Assembly: GCA_951813325.1 (NCBI GenBank)
Contig: OX638350.1
Location: 701,316 to 765,315, forward strand
Source: an uncultured Acidimicrobiales bacterium
GTDB taxonomy: Bacteria > Actinomycetota > Acidimicrobiia > Acidimicrobiales > Bin134
DNA length: 64,000 nucleotides
Direction of reading: 5' to 3'
Below, in pieces: positions 17,684-26,626 of this stretch. Position 1 is the stretch's first letter, and the number at the start of each line of letters is the position of its first letter. The notes beneath the pieces were generated by a model. That model worked only from the letters and a program-made list of their open reading frames with translations, ran no database searches and had not been told where the DNA came from. The translations under genes and the position numbers were made by a program.

Positions 17684-18715
17684 ATGACGACAATCACCAT
17701 CCTCGGCGACGAGGCCACGACCGCTTCTGGACAGTGGGTGGATGGGCACCCGTTGATCGAGCCGGATGCACTCTCCGCTGCCATCGGGTGGACGCTCAAA
17801 CCCGAAGGGCTCTGCCGCGACGACATGTGCGTCCCGGTGAGAGACCGCTCGGCCATCGAGGTAGGCGACAAGGTCAACCTGGCGGTTGCCGCCGAGGCCT
17901 TGGACCGGCCGACCCTGGTGGATCCCGATGCGGGCGCTGTGGTGCTGGGTCAGCCCAACGCCACTCGCCGGGCGGCTCTGCTCGACCGCCAAGCGCCGGA
18001 GTTCACCCTTGCCGACCTCAACGGAGTGGATCGGCGCCTGTCGGATTACGCCGGCAAAAAGCGGCTCTTGGTCGCCTTCTCCAGTTGGTGAGGATGCGCC
18101 TTCGACCTGCCCGGGTGGCAGGAATTGCACGATGAGCTGGCCGATGACGGCTTCGGTGTGATCGCAGTGGCCATTGACGAGGCCATTGAGGAGGTGCGGG
18201 TTCTGGCCGAGGGCATTACTTATCCGGTGCTCATGGATCCCGACCACCTACTCACCGAGCTGTACGCCATCAGCAACGTGCCCGCGGTGGTCTGGATCGA
18301 CCAACACGGTCGCATCGCCCGCCCCAACGCCTACGAGTTCGGGAGCGACCTGCTCACCGAATTCACCGGTCGCACATGCGGGGCCCATTTCGACCAGATT
18401 CGCGAATGGGTCCACAGCGATGCGCTTCCCGAGGATGCCGGTAGCTCAATCCCCGATCTAAGCGAAGAAGAGGTTGCCGCTCGACTGCACTTCCGCCTAG
18501 CCGCCCACCTGCGGCGCGCCGGCGACGAAGCAGGAGCGGCTCGCCACTTCGACGCCGCCGCGCAGTTGGCGCCGCTGGACTTCACCGTTGTTCGGGCGGC
18601 GATGCCGCTTCGGGGGGAAAGCCCCTTCGGGGAGGAGTTCTTCAAAATTTTGGAGAAGTTCGAAGCCGCCGGAAGCCCGTTTCACGGCATCGACCCAGCG
18701 CAGAACACCGCATGA
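17684..18715 (+). CDS. TlpA/redoxin-like protein with in-frame TGA, probable selenocysteine
   Basis: Reading through TGA at 18089-18091 gives 343 residues. The C-terminal half is a thioredoxin-fold redoxin, with APEFTLADLNGVDRRLSDY before the active site and VPAVVWIDQHGRI (cis-Pro region) after it. The TGA falls at codon 136 in SSW-[TGA]-G-C, the position of the first active-site cysteine in related proteins with a W-C-G-C motif. Reading frame, codon use and protein similarity continue unchanged after it. A hairpin fitting a bacterial SECIS element begins 10 bases after the TGA. The ATG at 17684 follows AAGGAG, and the end overlaps the ligase start (ATGA). A plain nonsense mutation is the alternative. 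Confidence 0.75.
18101..18124 (+). promoter_or_regulatory. Candidate bacterial SECIS hairpin
   Basis: Downstream of the TGA at 18089-18091, CTGCC (18107-18111) pairs with GGCAG (18117-18121) around the loop CGGGT, and TTC (18101-18103) pairs with GAA (18122-18124) after a three-base bulge. The loop starts about 20 bases after the TGA and has a G at its second position. Known bacterial SECIS elements are short stems at this distance with a G early in the apical loop. Confidence 0.6.
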
Positions 18716-20283
18716 TCGTTCACCCCAGCTTCTTGCCCGATAAGCCGCTGAGCTCCCGTCCGGTTACCGGCTTCGTCCTTGAGCGGGCCTCGGAGTTGGC
18801 CGATCAGCCGGCGGTGATCGACGGGCCGGGAGAGTGGTCGCTCACGTTCGGCCAGTTGGCGCAGTCGGTGCACTCCCTGGCTGGGGGCTTGGCCGCCGGG
18901 GGATTTCAGCGGGGCGACGTCGCCGCGCTGATCGCGCCGAACTCCCCGTGGTATCCGGTGGTGTTCCACGCAGTGGCGGTGGCTGGCGGCGCGGTTACCA
19001 CGGTCAACCCCACCTACAGCCCCGAGGAGATCGCCTATCAGCTCACCGACTCGGGGGCGAAGCTGGTCTTTGCCGCTGACGCGTTCGCGCCCCAGGTCCG
19101 AGAGGCCATGGACCAGGCCGAGGTGGCCGGCGACGTGGTGGTGATCGACTCCGAGAACCCGTCGCAGGGGGTCGCCATGCAATCGCTGATGGGCGACCCG
19201 ATCTCCCAGGTCGAGGTCGACCCCAATGACGACGTGGTGGTGCTGCCCTACTCATCGGGGACCACCGGGCTGCCCAAGGGGGTGATGCTCACCCACGCCA
19301 ATCTGGTGAACAACATCGAGCAGTGCGCGTCGTCGATTGCGTCCCAGTCCAGCGATGTGGTTTTGGCCGTGTTGCCGTTCTTCCACATCTACGGGATGCA
19401 GGTGCTGATGAACGATCAGCTGCACCACGGGGCGAGGTTGGTGACCATGCCCCGATTCGACTTGGTCCAGGCACTCTCGCTCATCGAGCGCCACCGGGTC
19501 ACCCGGTTCTTCGTCGTGCCCCCGATTGTGCTGGCGTTGGCCAAGCACCCCGCAGTGGCTGACTTCGACCTCTCATCGCTCCGTCAGGTTCTATCCGGTG
19601 CTGCACCGCTGGGGGCTGAAGTGGCCGAGGAGGCTGCCGCCCGAATCGGTTGTGAGGTGGTGCAGGGCTATGGGATGACCGAGCTCAGCCCGATCACCCA
19701 CGCCACCCCGCCAGGGAACTTCAAACCGGGGTCAGTGGGGCTCACGGTGGCCAATACCGAGGCCAGGATCGTCAACCCCGAATCCGGGGATGACCTGCCC
19801 GCCGGCCCCGAGGGGGAGCTGTGGATTCGCGGACCACAGGTGATGAAGGGTTATCTCAACAACCCGGAGGCCACCGCCGAGGCAATCGACGAAAACGGTT
19901 GGCTCCACACCGGCGACATCGCCTGGATCGACGACGACGGCCATGTGTACATCGTCGACCGGGTGAAGGAGCTCATCAAGGTCAAGGGATTCCAAGTTGC
20001 CCCCGCCGAGCTGGAGGCCTTGCTGTTGGACCATTCGCAGATCACCGACGCCGCCGTGGTGGGGCTGCCTGACGACGAAAGCGGAGAGGTGCCGTTGGCA
20101 TTCGTGGTCGCCGCTCCTGATGCCACCATCGACGAGGAGGCAGTGAAGGCCTTCGTCGCCGACCAGGTAGCCACCTACAAGCGCTTGGGAGAGGTGCGGT
20201 TCACCGATGCCATTCCCAAGTCGGCCTCGGGAAAGATCCTCCGCCGCGAGCTGCGGACATCGATAGAAGGAACCGATGGCTGA
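18712..20283 (+). CDS. AMP-forming acyl-CoA ligase (4-coumarate-CoA ligase-like)
   Basis: A 523-residue ANL-superfamily enzyme. It has the phosphate loop SSGTTGLPKGVM, the core motif GYGMTELSPITH, the hinge region WLHTGDIAWIDDDGH, KELIKVKGFQVAPAELEALL and the catalytic lysine in KSASGKILRREL. It activates a carboxylic acid to acyl-AMP and then acyl-CoA. Closest in pattern to aryl- or medium-chain acid ligases. Its ATG overlaps the redoxin stop, and its stop overlaps the next gene by eight bases, so three genes are translated as one operon with the binding protein. The acid entering this pathway is likely the one imported. Confidence 0.92.
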   Translation: MIVHPSFLPDKPLSSRPVTGFVLERASELADQPAVIDGPGEWSLTFGQLAQSVHSLAGGLAAGGFQRGDVAALIAPNSPWYPVVFHAVAVAGGAVTTVNPTYSPEEIAYQLTDSGAKLVFAADAFAPQVREAMDQAEVAGDVVVIDSENPSQGVAMQSLMGDPISQVEVDPNDDVVVLPYSSGTTGLPKGVMLTHANLVNNIEQCASSIASQSSDVVLAVLPFFHIYGMQVLMNDQLHHGARLVTMPRFDLVQALSLIERHRVTRFFVVPPIVLALAKHPAVADFDLSSLRQVLSGAAPLGAEVAEEAAARIGCEVVQGYGMTELSPITHATPPGNFKPGSVGLTVANTEARIVNPESGDDLPAGPEGELWIRGPQVMKGYLNNPEATAEAIDENGWLHTGDIAWIDDDGHVYIVDRVKELIKVKGFQVAPAELEALLLDHSQITDAAVVGLPDDESGEVPLAFVVAAPDATIDEEAVKAFVADQVATYKRLGEVRFTDAIPKSASGKILRRELRTSIEGTDG

Positions 20284-20746
20284 GAAGAGGGCCAAGCCCA
20301 CGGTGCGGATGTCGCCCGAGGAGTGCTGGGAGATGCTGGAGACGTCGGTGAACGGGACTCTCACCACGCTCCGGGCCAACGGCCAGCCGATCTCCCTTCC
20401 CGTCTGGTATGTGGTGCTGGATCAGAAGATCTACATGGTGACCAGGGGCAAGAAGGTGGTGCGGGTGCGCAACGACCAGCGGTGCTCGTTCCTGGTGGAA
20501 TCTGGAGAGCGGTGGGCTGAACTGCGGGCGGTGCACGTGGAGTGCGTCGGCCGGGTGATCGAGCCCTCAAAGGAGTTGGCCCAGCGGATCGCGCAGGCCC
20601 TCGACGAGAAGTACGCCCCGTACCGCACCGCCCGTGATGTGATGCCCAAGCAGACCCGGGACTACTACCAGAAGAACCTCAACGCCACCATCGAGCTGAT
20701 CCCGGTGGGCAAGATGCTCAACTGGGACAACAGCAAGCTCTTCTGA
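20276..20746 (+). CDS. Pyridoxamine 5'-phosphate oxidase-fold protein (PPOX class, possibly F420-dependent)
   Basis: A 156-residue split-barrel protein with LETSVNGTLTTLRANGQP at the start, LPVWYVVLDQKIYMVT as the first barrel strands, and a conserved-looking RVRNDQRCSFLVESG. This is the size and pattern of actinobacterial PPOX-family proteins that bind FMN, F420 or heme. It overlaps the ligase by eight bases, so it is in the same operon. It may reduce an unsaturated bond or act as a flavin or F420 partner; the reaction is not evident. Confidence 0.78.
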   Translation: MAEKRAKPTVRMSPEECWEMLETSVNGTLTTLRANGQPISLPVWYVVLDQKIYMVTRGKKVVRVRNDQRCSFLVESGERWAELRAVHVECVGRVIEPSKELAQRIAQALDEKYAPYRTARDVMPKQTRDYYQKNLNATIELIPVGKMLNWDNSKLF

Positions 20747-20758
20747 GGTGCCTCGCCC

Positions 20759-21538
20759 CTATTGCCACTTGTATTCGGGGTCGCGCTTCTCCCGGAAGGC
20801 GCGGCGGGCCTCTCGGGAGTCGTCGTAGCGCATCAGACGGGTGGTGTAGTCCTGTTCGGTGCGGTAGCCCTCCCGCAGCGGCAGGTTCTCGATCCGGTTC
20901 ATCGACTCCTTGGCCATGCGCAGCGCGATCGGGCTCTTGGTGGCCAGCTCGCGGGCCAGCTCCTGCGCAGTGTCCATGAGTTTGTCGGGGGCGGTCACTT
21001 CTCGGACGGCGCCGATGCGGTACATCTCCTGGGCCGAGACTTGCTCGCCGGTCAAGAACATCTCCCGGGCCTTGTGGCGGCCCATCATCAGCGAGAGGTG
21101 GGCGCTGGCCCCGAGCAGCCCGACATTGATCTCAGGTGTGCCGAATCGGGCGTTCTCGGAGGCCACCAGCATGTCGCAGCAGGCGGCATAGGCCAGGCCC
21201 GCGCCCAAGGCGTAGCCGTTGATGGCCCCGATCACCGGGACGGCGCAGTCGATGATGGCCCACATGGCCTCTCGGGCCGCCAAGCCGGGGTCGGTCAGCT
21301 CCGTGGGGGGCCGCTGGTCGCGGGGCTGGTTTCCGGAGGCCTTCAGATCGACGCCCGCGACGAACGCCTTGTCACCGGCACCGGTGAAGATGGCGACCCG
21401 CACGTCCCGGTCGTCGCCCAGCGTGGTGAACATGTCTCGGATCTCGGCCATGGTCGCGGTGGTGACCGCATTGACCGGGGGGCGGTCGATGGTGACGGTG
21501 ACGATGTGATCGCGCTTTTCTACCTGGAGATCGGGCAC
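20759..21538 (-). CDS. Enoyl-CoA hydratase/isomerase family protein
   Basis: A 259-residue crotonase. Near the start it has TVTIDRPPVNAVTT, then AGDKAFVAGVDLKA for the first oxyanion-hole loop, GAINGYALGAGLAYAACCD for the second, and FGTPEINVGLLG with the catalytic-position Glu. Such enzymes hydrate 2-enoyl-CoA or carry out related CoA-ester chemistry. GTG 21538 is chosen because the fold starts PDLQVEKRD just after it; a longer open frame upstream is proline- and arginine-rich and not crotonase-like. It is convergent with the PPOX gene, ending 12 bases away, and transcribed after the P450 gene. Confidence 0.88.
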   Translation of the reverse strand: MPDLQVEKRDHIVTVTIDRPPVNAVTTATMAEIRDMFTTLGDDRDVRVAIFTGAGDKAFVAGVDLKASGNQPRDQRPPTELTDPGLAAREAMWAIIDCAVPVIGAINGYALGAGLAYAACCDMLVASENARFGTPEINVGLLGASAHLSLMMGRHKAREMFLTGEQVSAQEMYRIGAVREVTAPDKLMDTAQELARELATKSPIALRMAKESMNRIENLPLREGYRTEQDYTTRLMRYDDSREARRAFREKRDPEYKWQ

Positions 21539-21612
21539 TGCTCGCCTACTTTCGCTGCTGATTTCGGCCCCCCACAGTATCGGGGGGAGCGAGCGACGAA
21601 GGCGTGGCCCTC

Positions 21613-22896
21613 CTATGCAGCTTCGGCGCTGGCCATCGGCCCGTAGCGCACCGGGAGGTGCTTGATGCCGTTGATTGACAGGTCGCGCAGTCGCTCGGGC
21701 GGGCCAATCACCTCGATATCGGGCAGGCGGTTGATCAGCGCTTCGAACATGACCTCCAGTTCCAACTTGGCCAGGTTGGCGCCCAGGCAATAGTGGGCTC
21801 CGCCGGCGCCGAAGGCCATGTGGGGGTTGGGGGTGCGGGTGATGTCGAATCGGTGGGGGTCGTCGAACACCTCGGGGTCGCGGTTGCCCGCTGAATACCA
21901 CAGGGCGACCTTCTCTCCAGCTCGGATCTGCGCCCCGCCCAGTTCGAGGTCTTCAGCCGCGGTGCGGCGGAAGTAGCGGACCGGAGAGCCATACCGCAGT
22001 ATCTCGTCCACTGCGCTGGGCATCAGCTCGGGGTGACGGCGAAGCAACTCCCACTGGTCGGGGAACTCTTGGAAGGCGAGCAGGCCGTGGCTGATCGCAT
22101 TGCGGGTGGTCTCATTGCCGGCGACGACGAGCAGGGTGAAGAAGAGCGAGATCTCCAGATCGTTGAGCTCGGTCACCGTCCCGTCGGCCATGGTCACCTT
22201 GGCATGCGCGAGCTTCGTCATCAGGTCGTCGCCGGGGCAGCGGCGCTTCTCCTCGGTGAGCTGCTGGGCGTAGATGGTCATGTTGAAAGCGTCCATCGAC
22301 CCGTTTTGCGGCGAGTGGGGATCGTCATCGTCGCCCTGGAACTCGGGATCGAAGCGCCCTATGGCCAAGTTGGTCCACTCAAACAGCTTGTGGAGGTCTT
22401 CTTGGGGGACCCCGACGATCTCGGCGATGGCCATCAGCGGAAGCTCGGAAGCCAGGTCGATCACGAAGTCACCCTCGGCGCGACCGTCCACCGCATCGAT
22501 GATGAGGTGGCTGCGGGTGCGGAGGCTGTCTTTGAGTTTGCGCACCATCCGGGGGGTGAACCCCTTGCTGACCAGCTTCCGGTAGCGGGTGTGCTCGGGT
22601 GGGTCGGTCATGATCATCATGATTCCGGGACCGATATCGACGTCGGGGAGGGTGATCCCGCCAGTTCCGTCGCGGCCCGGACCGGTCTGATGGGAGAGGC
22701 GGGCACCCATCCGGTGGGCCTGGGTGATGAGGGCGTGAGAAGTGACAAACCAGAACGGCTCCTCATGGTCGGTCTCGGGGTGATGCCAAATGGGGGCGTG
22801 GGCCCGCAGCTCGTCGTAGAGCCCATAGGGCTCGCTGGCCGCGAACATGTCCATATCGGTGAAGTCGATTCCCGCTGCTAATGTTGTGGTAGACAT
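21613..22896 (-). CDS. Cytochrome P450, CYP125/CYP142-like
   Basis: A 427-residue P450. It has the I-helix VVAGNETTRNAI, the K-helix VDEILRYGSPV and the heme loop FGAGGAHYCLG with Cys at about residue 370. The I-helix with an Asn in AGNETT and the FRRTAAEDLELGG stretch resemble actinobacterial P450s that oxidise steroid or terpenoid side chains. ATG 22896 follows AGGAAGGAG six bases upstream. It is divergently transcribed from a TetR-type regulator over a 66-bp region with inverted repeats, so repression by that regulator is likely. Substrate not proven. Confidence 0.9.
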   Translation of the reverse strand: MSTTTLAAGIDFTDMDMFAASEPYGLYDELRAHAPIWHHPETDHEEPFWFVTSHALITQAHRMGARLSHQTGPGRDGTGGITLPDVDIGPGIMMIMTDPPEHTRYRKLVSKGFTPRMVRKLKDSLRTRSHLIIDAVDGRAEGDFVIDLASELPLMAIAEIVGVPQEDLHKLFEWTNLAIGRFDPEFQGDDDDPHSPQNGSMDAFNMTIYAQQLTEEKRRCPGDDLMTKLAHAKVTMADGTVTELNDLEISLFFTLLVVAGNETTRNAISHGLLAFQEFPDQWELLRRHPELMPSAVDEILRYGSPVRYFRRTAAEDLELGGAQIRAGEKVALWYSAGNRDPEVFDDPHRFDITRTPNPHMAFGAGGAHYCLGANLAKLELEVMFEALINRLPDIEVIGPPERLRDLSINGIKHLPVRYGPMASAEAA

Positions 22897-22910
22897 AACT
22901 CGCTCCTTCC

Positions 22911-22950
22911 TGGTGAGAATTCCATTCTTACACACGAGAATTAATATTTC
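22911..22950. promoter_or_regulatory. Candidate TetR operator between P450 and regulator
   Basis: AGAAT (22916-22920) and ATTCT (22924-22928) form an inverted repeat with a three-base spacer, and GAGAATT recurs at 22936-22942 in an imperfect palindrome running to 22950. The stretch is AT-rich against the GC-rich background and lies between the two divergent start codons. Confidence 0.5.
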
Positions 22951-22962
22951 AACTATAAGAAC

Positions 22963-23667
22963 ATGAAAAACAACACCGATAACTCTGATATCCAGACCGA
23001 GAACAAAGACTCCGAGCCGGCTGCCCTCAGTCCCTGGGAGCAGCGCATGCTTGAGCGGTCGTTGGACAGTGCTCGAGTTCAGGCCTTGTCTCGCAGCGGC
23101 GAGTTCGTCCACGCCGCGTTGGCCTTGCTCGAAGAGGGGGGGTCGGTTGAATTCACGGTGCAAGACGTGGTGCGGCGCTCGGGGGGCTCGCTCCGGCGCT
23201 TCTACCAGCTCTTCTCATCCAAAGACGACCTTGTTCTGGCCCTTTTCGAGGAACTGATCACCCAGCTTGTTGAGCACATCCCCGAAACCGTAGAAGCCGG
23301 AGCCCCACCGCTTGAGAGGCTTGAGATCTGTTCCCGGACCTTGTGGGACTTTGTCAGAGGTCAGGATGCGCCGCCAGCGAAGATCGTCCGCACTATGGTC
23401 GCACTCCACAACCAACTAGCTGCCGCCCGGCCCGATGGCTTGCGGCTGGCCTGGGACCCCTTGCGGCAGCTCATTTCCGGCGTCATCGCCGACGGGGTAG
23501 CCGAAGGGGCGATTCGGGCGGACATCGAGCTGGATGACCTATCCGATCTTTTCTTCGACGTCACGCTGTCCGCCCATGTCTTCGCGCTCGGTCGAACGGG
23601 CTCAGCTCACGCCCGGTTCGACAAGCTTTGGGACTTTTGCCTGGGGGCGTTGCGTCCTCTGCCCTAG
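22963..23667 (+). CDS. TetR-family transcriptional regulator
   Basis: A 234-residue protein. After a polar 30-residue leader, residues about 45-92 form the TetR DNA-binding domain, with FTVQDVVRRSGGSLRRFYQLF and SKDDLVLALFEELI. The remaining helical part would bind a ligand. It is divergent from the P450 at 21613 and probably controls it and itself. The ligand may be the P450 substrate or a CoA ester. It is followed 14 bases later by a convergent oxidoreductase gene. Confidence 0.88.
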   Translation: MKNNTDNSDIQTENKDSEPAALSPWEQRMLERSLDSARVQALSRSGEFVHAALALLEEGGSVEFTVQDVVRRSGGSLRRFYQLFSSKDDLVLALFEELITQLVEHIPETVEAGAPPLERLEICSRTLWDFVRGQDAPPAKIVRTMVALHNQLAAARPDGLRLAWDPLRQLISGVIADGVAEGAIRADIELDDLSDLFFDVTLSAHVFALGRTGSAHARFDKLWDFCLGALRPLP

Positions 23668-23681
23668 TGGCCAGATCTCTT

Positions 23682-25091
23682 TCAGCGCAGCAGAGCCTTG
23701 GCCTCTCTTTTGAATGCGGCGAGCTGGATGCGTTCTTCTCGCTGGTTGTAGAAGTCGTCCAATGGGTAGCACCCCGAAATCAAGCTGTTGCGGGGGGCGG
23801 TAGTGCAGTCGGAGAACGTGCGGCAGATGAGGCGCCGGTCGAGCTCGCGCCCGGCCAACACGTCGGCGGGCATGCGGGGGTACGACAGGATCATGCGGCC
23901 CAAGCCGACGGCGTCGGCTGTGCCCCGGGCCACAAGGGCCTGGCCGACGTTGGGCAGCCATTCCTGGAGATATGACAGGCCGGCCCCCACCACCCGCAAA
24001 TCTTGATGCCGCTGGGAGATCTCCCCGATGGCTGCGATCAGGCGGGCCACCCCCACTAGGGGGTCCTCGGGCGGCTGGTAGCCGTCGGAGGGGGGGAAGT
24101 AGGCGGGCCGTTGGATGTGGGGCACGTAGTACGGGCTGCCCGCGGAGGCGCACACCAGCCCGACGCCCAGACCGCGGAGCATCTCCAGCACTCGGTGGGT
24201 CTCGGTGAGGTCGATACCCACCCCCGTCCCGTCGCCCCCGAAGGCCAAGCGGTAGGGGACGGGGGTCTCGGGAACCCCGACGCCGCCTTCTCCTGCGGTG
24301 TGGGGGACGAAGTCGAACAGCGACAGGCGGACGGCCACCCCCAGGTCGGGGGCCCGCTGGCGGATCCGCTCGATAATCGACCGCAGGAAGCGGGTGCGCC
24401 CTTCCAGGTCGCCGCCGTAGGGGCCGGTGCGGTCGACAGCCGACAGGAACTCGTGGCCCAGATAGCCGTGACACGCCTTGATGTCCACGAAGTCGAACCC
24501 GGCCTGGCGGGCCAGCACCGCCCGATCGACGAACTGCTCGACCAACTCGTCCAGCTCGTCGTCGGTGAGCACGTCGGCTGCCCTTGATCCCACCCGGACA
24601 TCCAGCAGCGGATGCTCGTACACCGTCATAGGGGCCGGCCCGGCGGCGGGCCGGGAATAGCGGCCGGAGTGGGTGAGCTGGAGAACCGTCACCTGCGACG
24701 GGTCCAACCGGCGTCGCAAGGCGGCAATGTCGTCGACGGTGGTCTGGTCAAGCACCAGTTGGTTGGGGTTGGCCCGGCCATCGGGCCGCACTGCGGTGGC
24801 CTCGCCCCACACCAGTCCGGCCCCGCTGGCCGCAAACCGGTCCCACCGTCGGCGGACCAGATCGGACGGCCGCCCGTCGGCTTTACCGTCCCAGCCCTCC
24901 ATGGGCAGCACCGCCCAGCGGTTGGGTGCGGTCTTGGTTCCGGCTGAGCCGTCGGTGATCACCATCGGCTGGGCTAACACCCCCGAGGGGTCCACCTCGT
25001 CGTCTACCGGGATCTCCGCCCCCAGACCCTCGACATAGTCCCGGAGTTTTTCAATGGAGGTGAGGTTCTTCACCTGCTTCCAGCGCGGCAT
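23682..25091 (-). CDS. NADH:flavin oxidoreductase, Old Yellow Enzyme family
   Basis: A 469-residue FMN enzyme. The barrel shows LQLTHSGRYSRP, the substrate-site motif KACHGYLGHEFLS, and DAVGLGRMILSYPRMP near the end. The chain is longer than simple OYEs and ends with a cysteine-containing tail, CRTFSDCTTA. Enzymes of this family reduce activated C=C bonds or demethylate amines. ATG 25091 shares its A with the stop of the upstream DHDPS-like gene, giving coupled translation. A longer frame reading to 25316 is rejected as arginine- and proline-rich antisense. Substrate unknown. Confidence 0.87.
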   Translation of the reverse strand: MPRWKQVKNLTSIEKLRDYVEGLGAEIPVDDEVDPSGVLAQPMVITDGSAGTKTAPNRWAVLPMEGWDGKADGRPSDLVRRRWDRFAASGAGLVWGEATAVRPDGRANPNQLVLDQTTVDDIAALRRRLDPSQVTVLQLTHSGRYSRPAAGPAPMTVYEHPLLDVRVGSRAADVLTDDELDELVEQFVDRAVLARQAGFDFVDIKACHGYLGHEFLSAVDRTGPYGGDLEGRTRFLRSIIERIRQRAPDLGVAVRLSLFDFVPHTAGEGGVGVPETPVPYRLAFGGDGTGVGIDLTETHRVLEMLRGLGVGLVCASAGSPYYVPHIQRPAYFPPSDGYQPPEDPLVGVARLIAAIGEISQRHQDLRVVGAGLSYLQEWLPNVGQALVARGTADAVGLGRMILSYPRMPADVLAGRELDRRLICRTFSDCTTAPRNSLISGCYPLDDFYNQREERIQLAAFKREAKALLR

Positions 25092-26014
25092 TACAACACG
25101 CCCAGGCGCTCGCCGATGTCGCGCAGGACGTCGCGGTCGCTGCCGGGCCGGGTGGGCGCGCCGGCGGGTACCGCCGCGTTTTCGGCCCAGCCCCGCATCT
25201 GGAGGAACATGGCCGCACTGTGGCGGTAGGCGGGTACCGGCGGGCGGAACGTGAAGTGCCCCAGGTACTGGAGAATGTCGTTGAGTTGGTAGAACCCGGG
25301 ATCGCCCTGGGCCCACAGGCGGTCGCGCTCGGCGAACTTGTCGGGTGCGAATGTGGAGAGGCCCAGCAGGTAGTCGGAGCCGTACATGACCATGTCGATG
25401 GCCAGATCGTTGCCGGTCAGCACATTGAAGTCGGGGCGCACTTCATCACGCAGCGTCAACCGGTCCCACTCCAGCCCCCGGTCGAGCGACGAGTGCTTGG
25501 CGCCGATGCACTGGGGCAACTCCAGCATCCCCCGGTAGGTGTCCAGCGACACGATGCGGCCATAAGGCACGAACATGGGACCGAGTTCGAAGCCGATGAA
25601 CCGGTCGACATGGCGGGCGAGCTGGCCATAGGCGTCGAGCCAGGCTGGGTCGCCGTGGTCGTTCAGCCCGTGCGATGGGAACACGATGGGCAGGCCGCCT
25701 CGGTCGGTGATCTCAGCGGCGGCCCGCAGATAGGCGTCGAGGTCGAACGCGGCGCCGGGCTGGTCGGGCACGAATGCCCCGGCCACAAAATCGCCGCCGG
25801 TAATTGTCGCAGCCCGGTCGAGCACCTGGACCCGGATGTCATCGGCGAGCAGCTGGACATAGCCGGTGTCCATGTTCACCGCCGGGGTGAGCCCGGCTTC
25901 GTGGGTGCGGGCGATATGGGCGTCGAGCGAAGCCCAGTCCACCGTGGTCGAGTCGAGATGGGGCAGCAGGATCGCCGACATCCCGGTGATGGTCCGACCG
26001 GGCAGCACCGGCAT
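25091..26014 (-). CDS. Dihydrodipicolinate synthase-family (class I aldolase) protein
   Basis: A 307-residue TIM-barrel with HEAGLTPAVNMDTGYV at strand 2, FPSHGLNDHGDPAWLDAYGQLA in the middle and CIGAKHSSLDR holding the probable Schiff-base lysine. This is a distant branch of the DapA/N-acetylneuraminate lyase group, which cleaves or forms 2-keto acids. The start ATG 26014 shares its A with the stop of the decayed sulfatase gene, and its stop overlaps the OYE start. The three genes were therefore once one coupled unit. The substrate cannot be named. Confidence 0.75.
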   Translation of the reverse strand: MPVLPGRTITGMSAILLPHLDSTTVDWASLDAHIARTHEAGLTPAVNMDTGYVQLLADDIRVQVLDRAATITGGDFVAGAFVPDQPGAAFDLDAYLRAAAEITDRGGLPIVFPSHGLNDHGDPAWLDAYGQLARHVDRFIGFELGPMFVPYGRIVSLDTYRGMLELPQCIGAKHSSLDRGLEWDRLTLRDEVRPDFNVLTGNDLAIDMVMYGSDYLLGLSTFAPDKFAERDRLWAQGDPGFYQLNDILQYLGHFTFRPPVPAYRHSAAMFLQMRGWAENAAVPAGAPTRPGSDRDVLRDIGERLGVL

Positions 26015-26579
26015 CAATCTTCGACTCCGAGGCTCTCAATCAACTCCGTGGGGATCTCAGATTGGCCGGTAGAGTGGAAGGGGCCACCCTCCTCCAACAC
26101 GATCTCCAAGGGATCAACAGGGCTGTAGCTGCGGGTCATCTGATCGTCGGTCCACGACAGGAGCGTGTCTCGGCCGTCGGCCAGGACCGCAGGGGCCTGA
26201 TCGGCCAGGTCGGTGGTTTCGCGGGGGTCGGCGCTGATGTCGAACAGTATTTCCTCATTCCACGCCGGGTGGTAGCCGTCGAAGGCCTGCTTGACCTCTT
26301 CCATGGTCGACAGGTTCCACGGATGGCGGGGCGGTGGCGGGCTCCATTCATTGGGCTTGAACCCCCAGGGCTCCTGGGCCGAGTGGGGCTGGCCAGTGTC
26401 CGGTTGTGGGCCCGCACCTCCTCGATGTGCCAGGCTGGCGCAGGATCGCCTTCGAACGGGTTCCCGTAGTCCGCCGGTGTGTTGTAGGGGGTGTAGGCCA
26501 CCGAGTCGCCGTAGCAGCCGAACCTCGGCGAGCAGTCCTCGAACGACGCCCACAGAACATTGGGACGCGAGTTGGTCAT
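26014..26579 (-). pseudogene. Sulfatase pseudogene (internal deletion and frameshift)
   Basis: The N-terminus MTNSRPNVLWASFEDCSPRF is a sulfatase opening strand with metal-site acids. The C-terminal part reads EEILFDISADPRETTDLA and ends near LIESLGVED in another frame. The frame shifts near 26380. Only about 188 codons remain where a sulfatase has about 450-550, and the C-x-P-x-R motif is gone, so a large central piece was lost. It lies directly upstream of and overlaps the DHDPS-like gene. It likely is non-functional. Confidence 0.75.
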
Positions 26580-26626
26580 GGCTTGCTCTGCTTATTCATG
26601 GCCTTGATTTTGGTACGGTCGAGCCG

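Noticed and set aside
18089..18091. TGA as an ordinary nonsense mutation splitting a pseudogene
   Set aside because: Considered seriously and not excluded, but the position equals an active-site Cys, the frame continues without other lesions and a SECIS-like hairpin follows.
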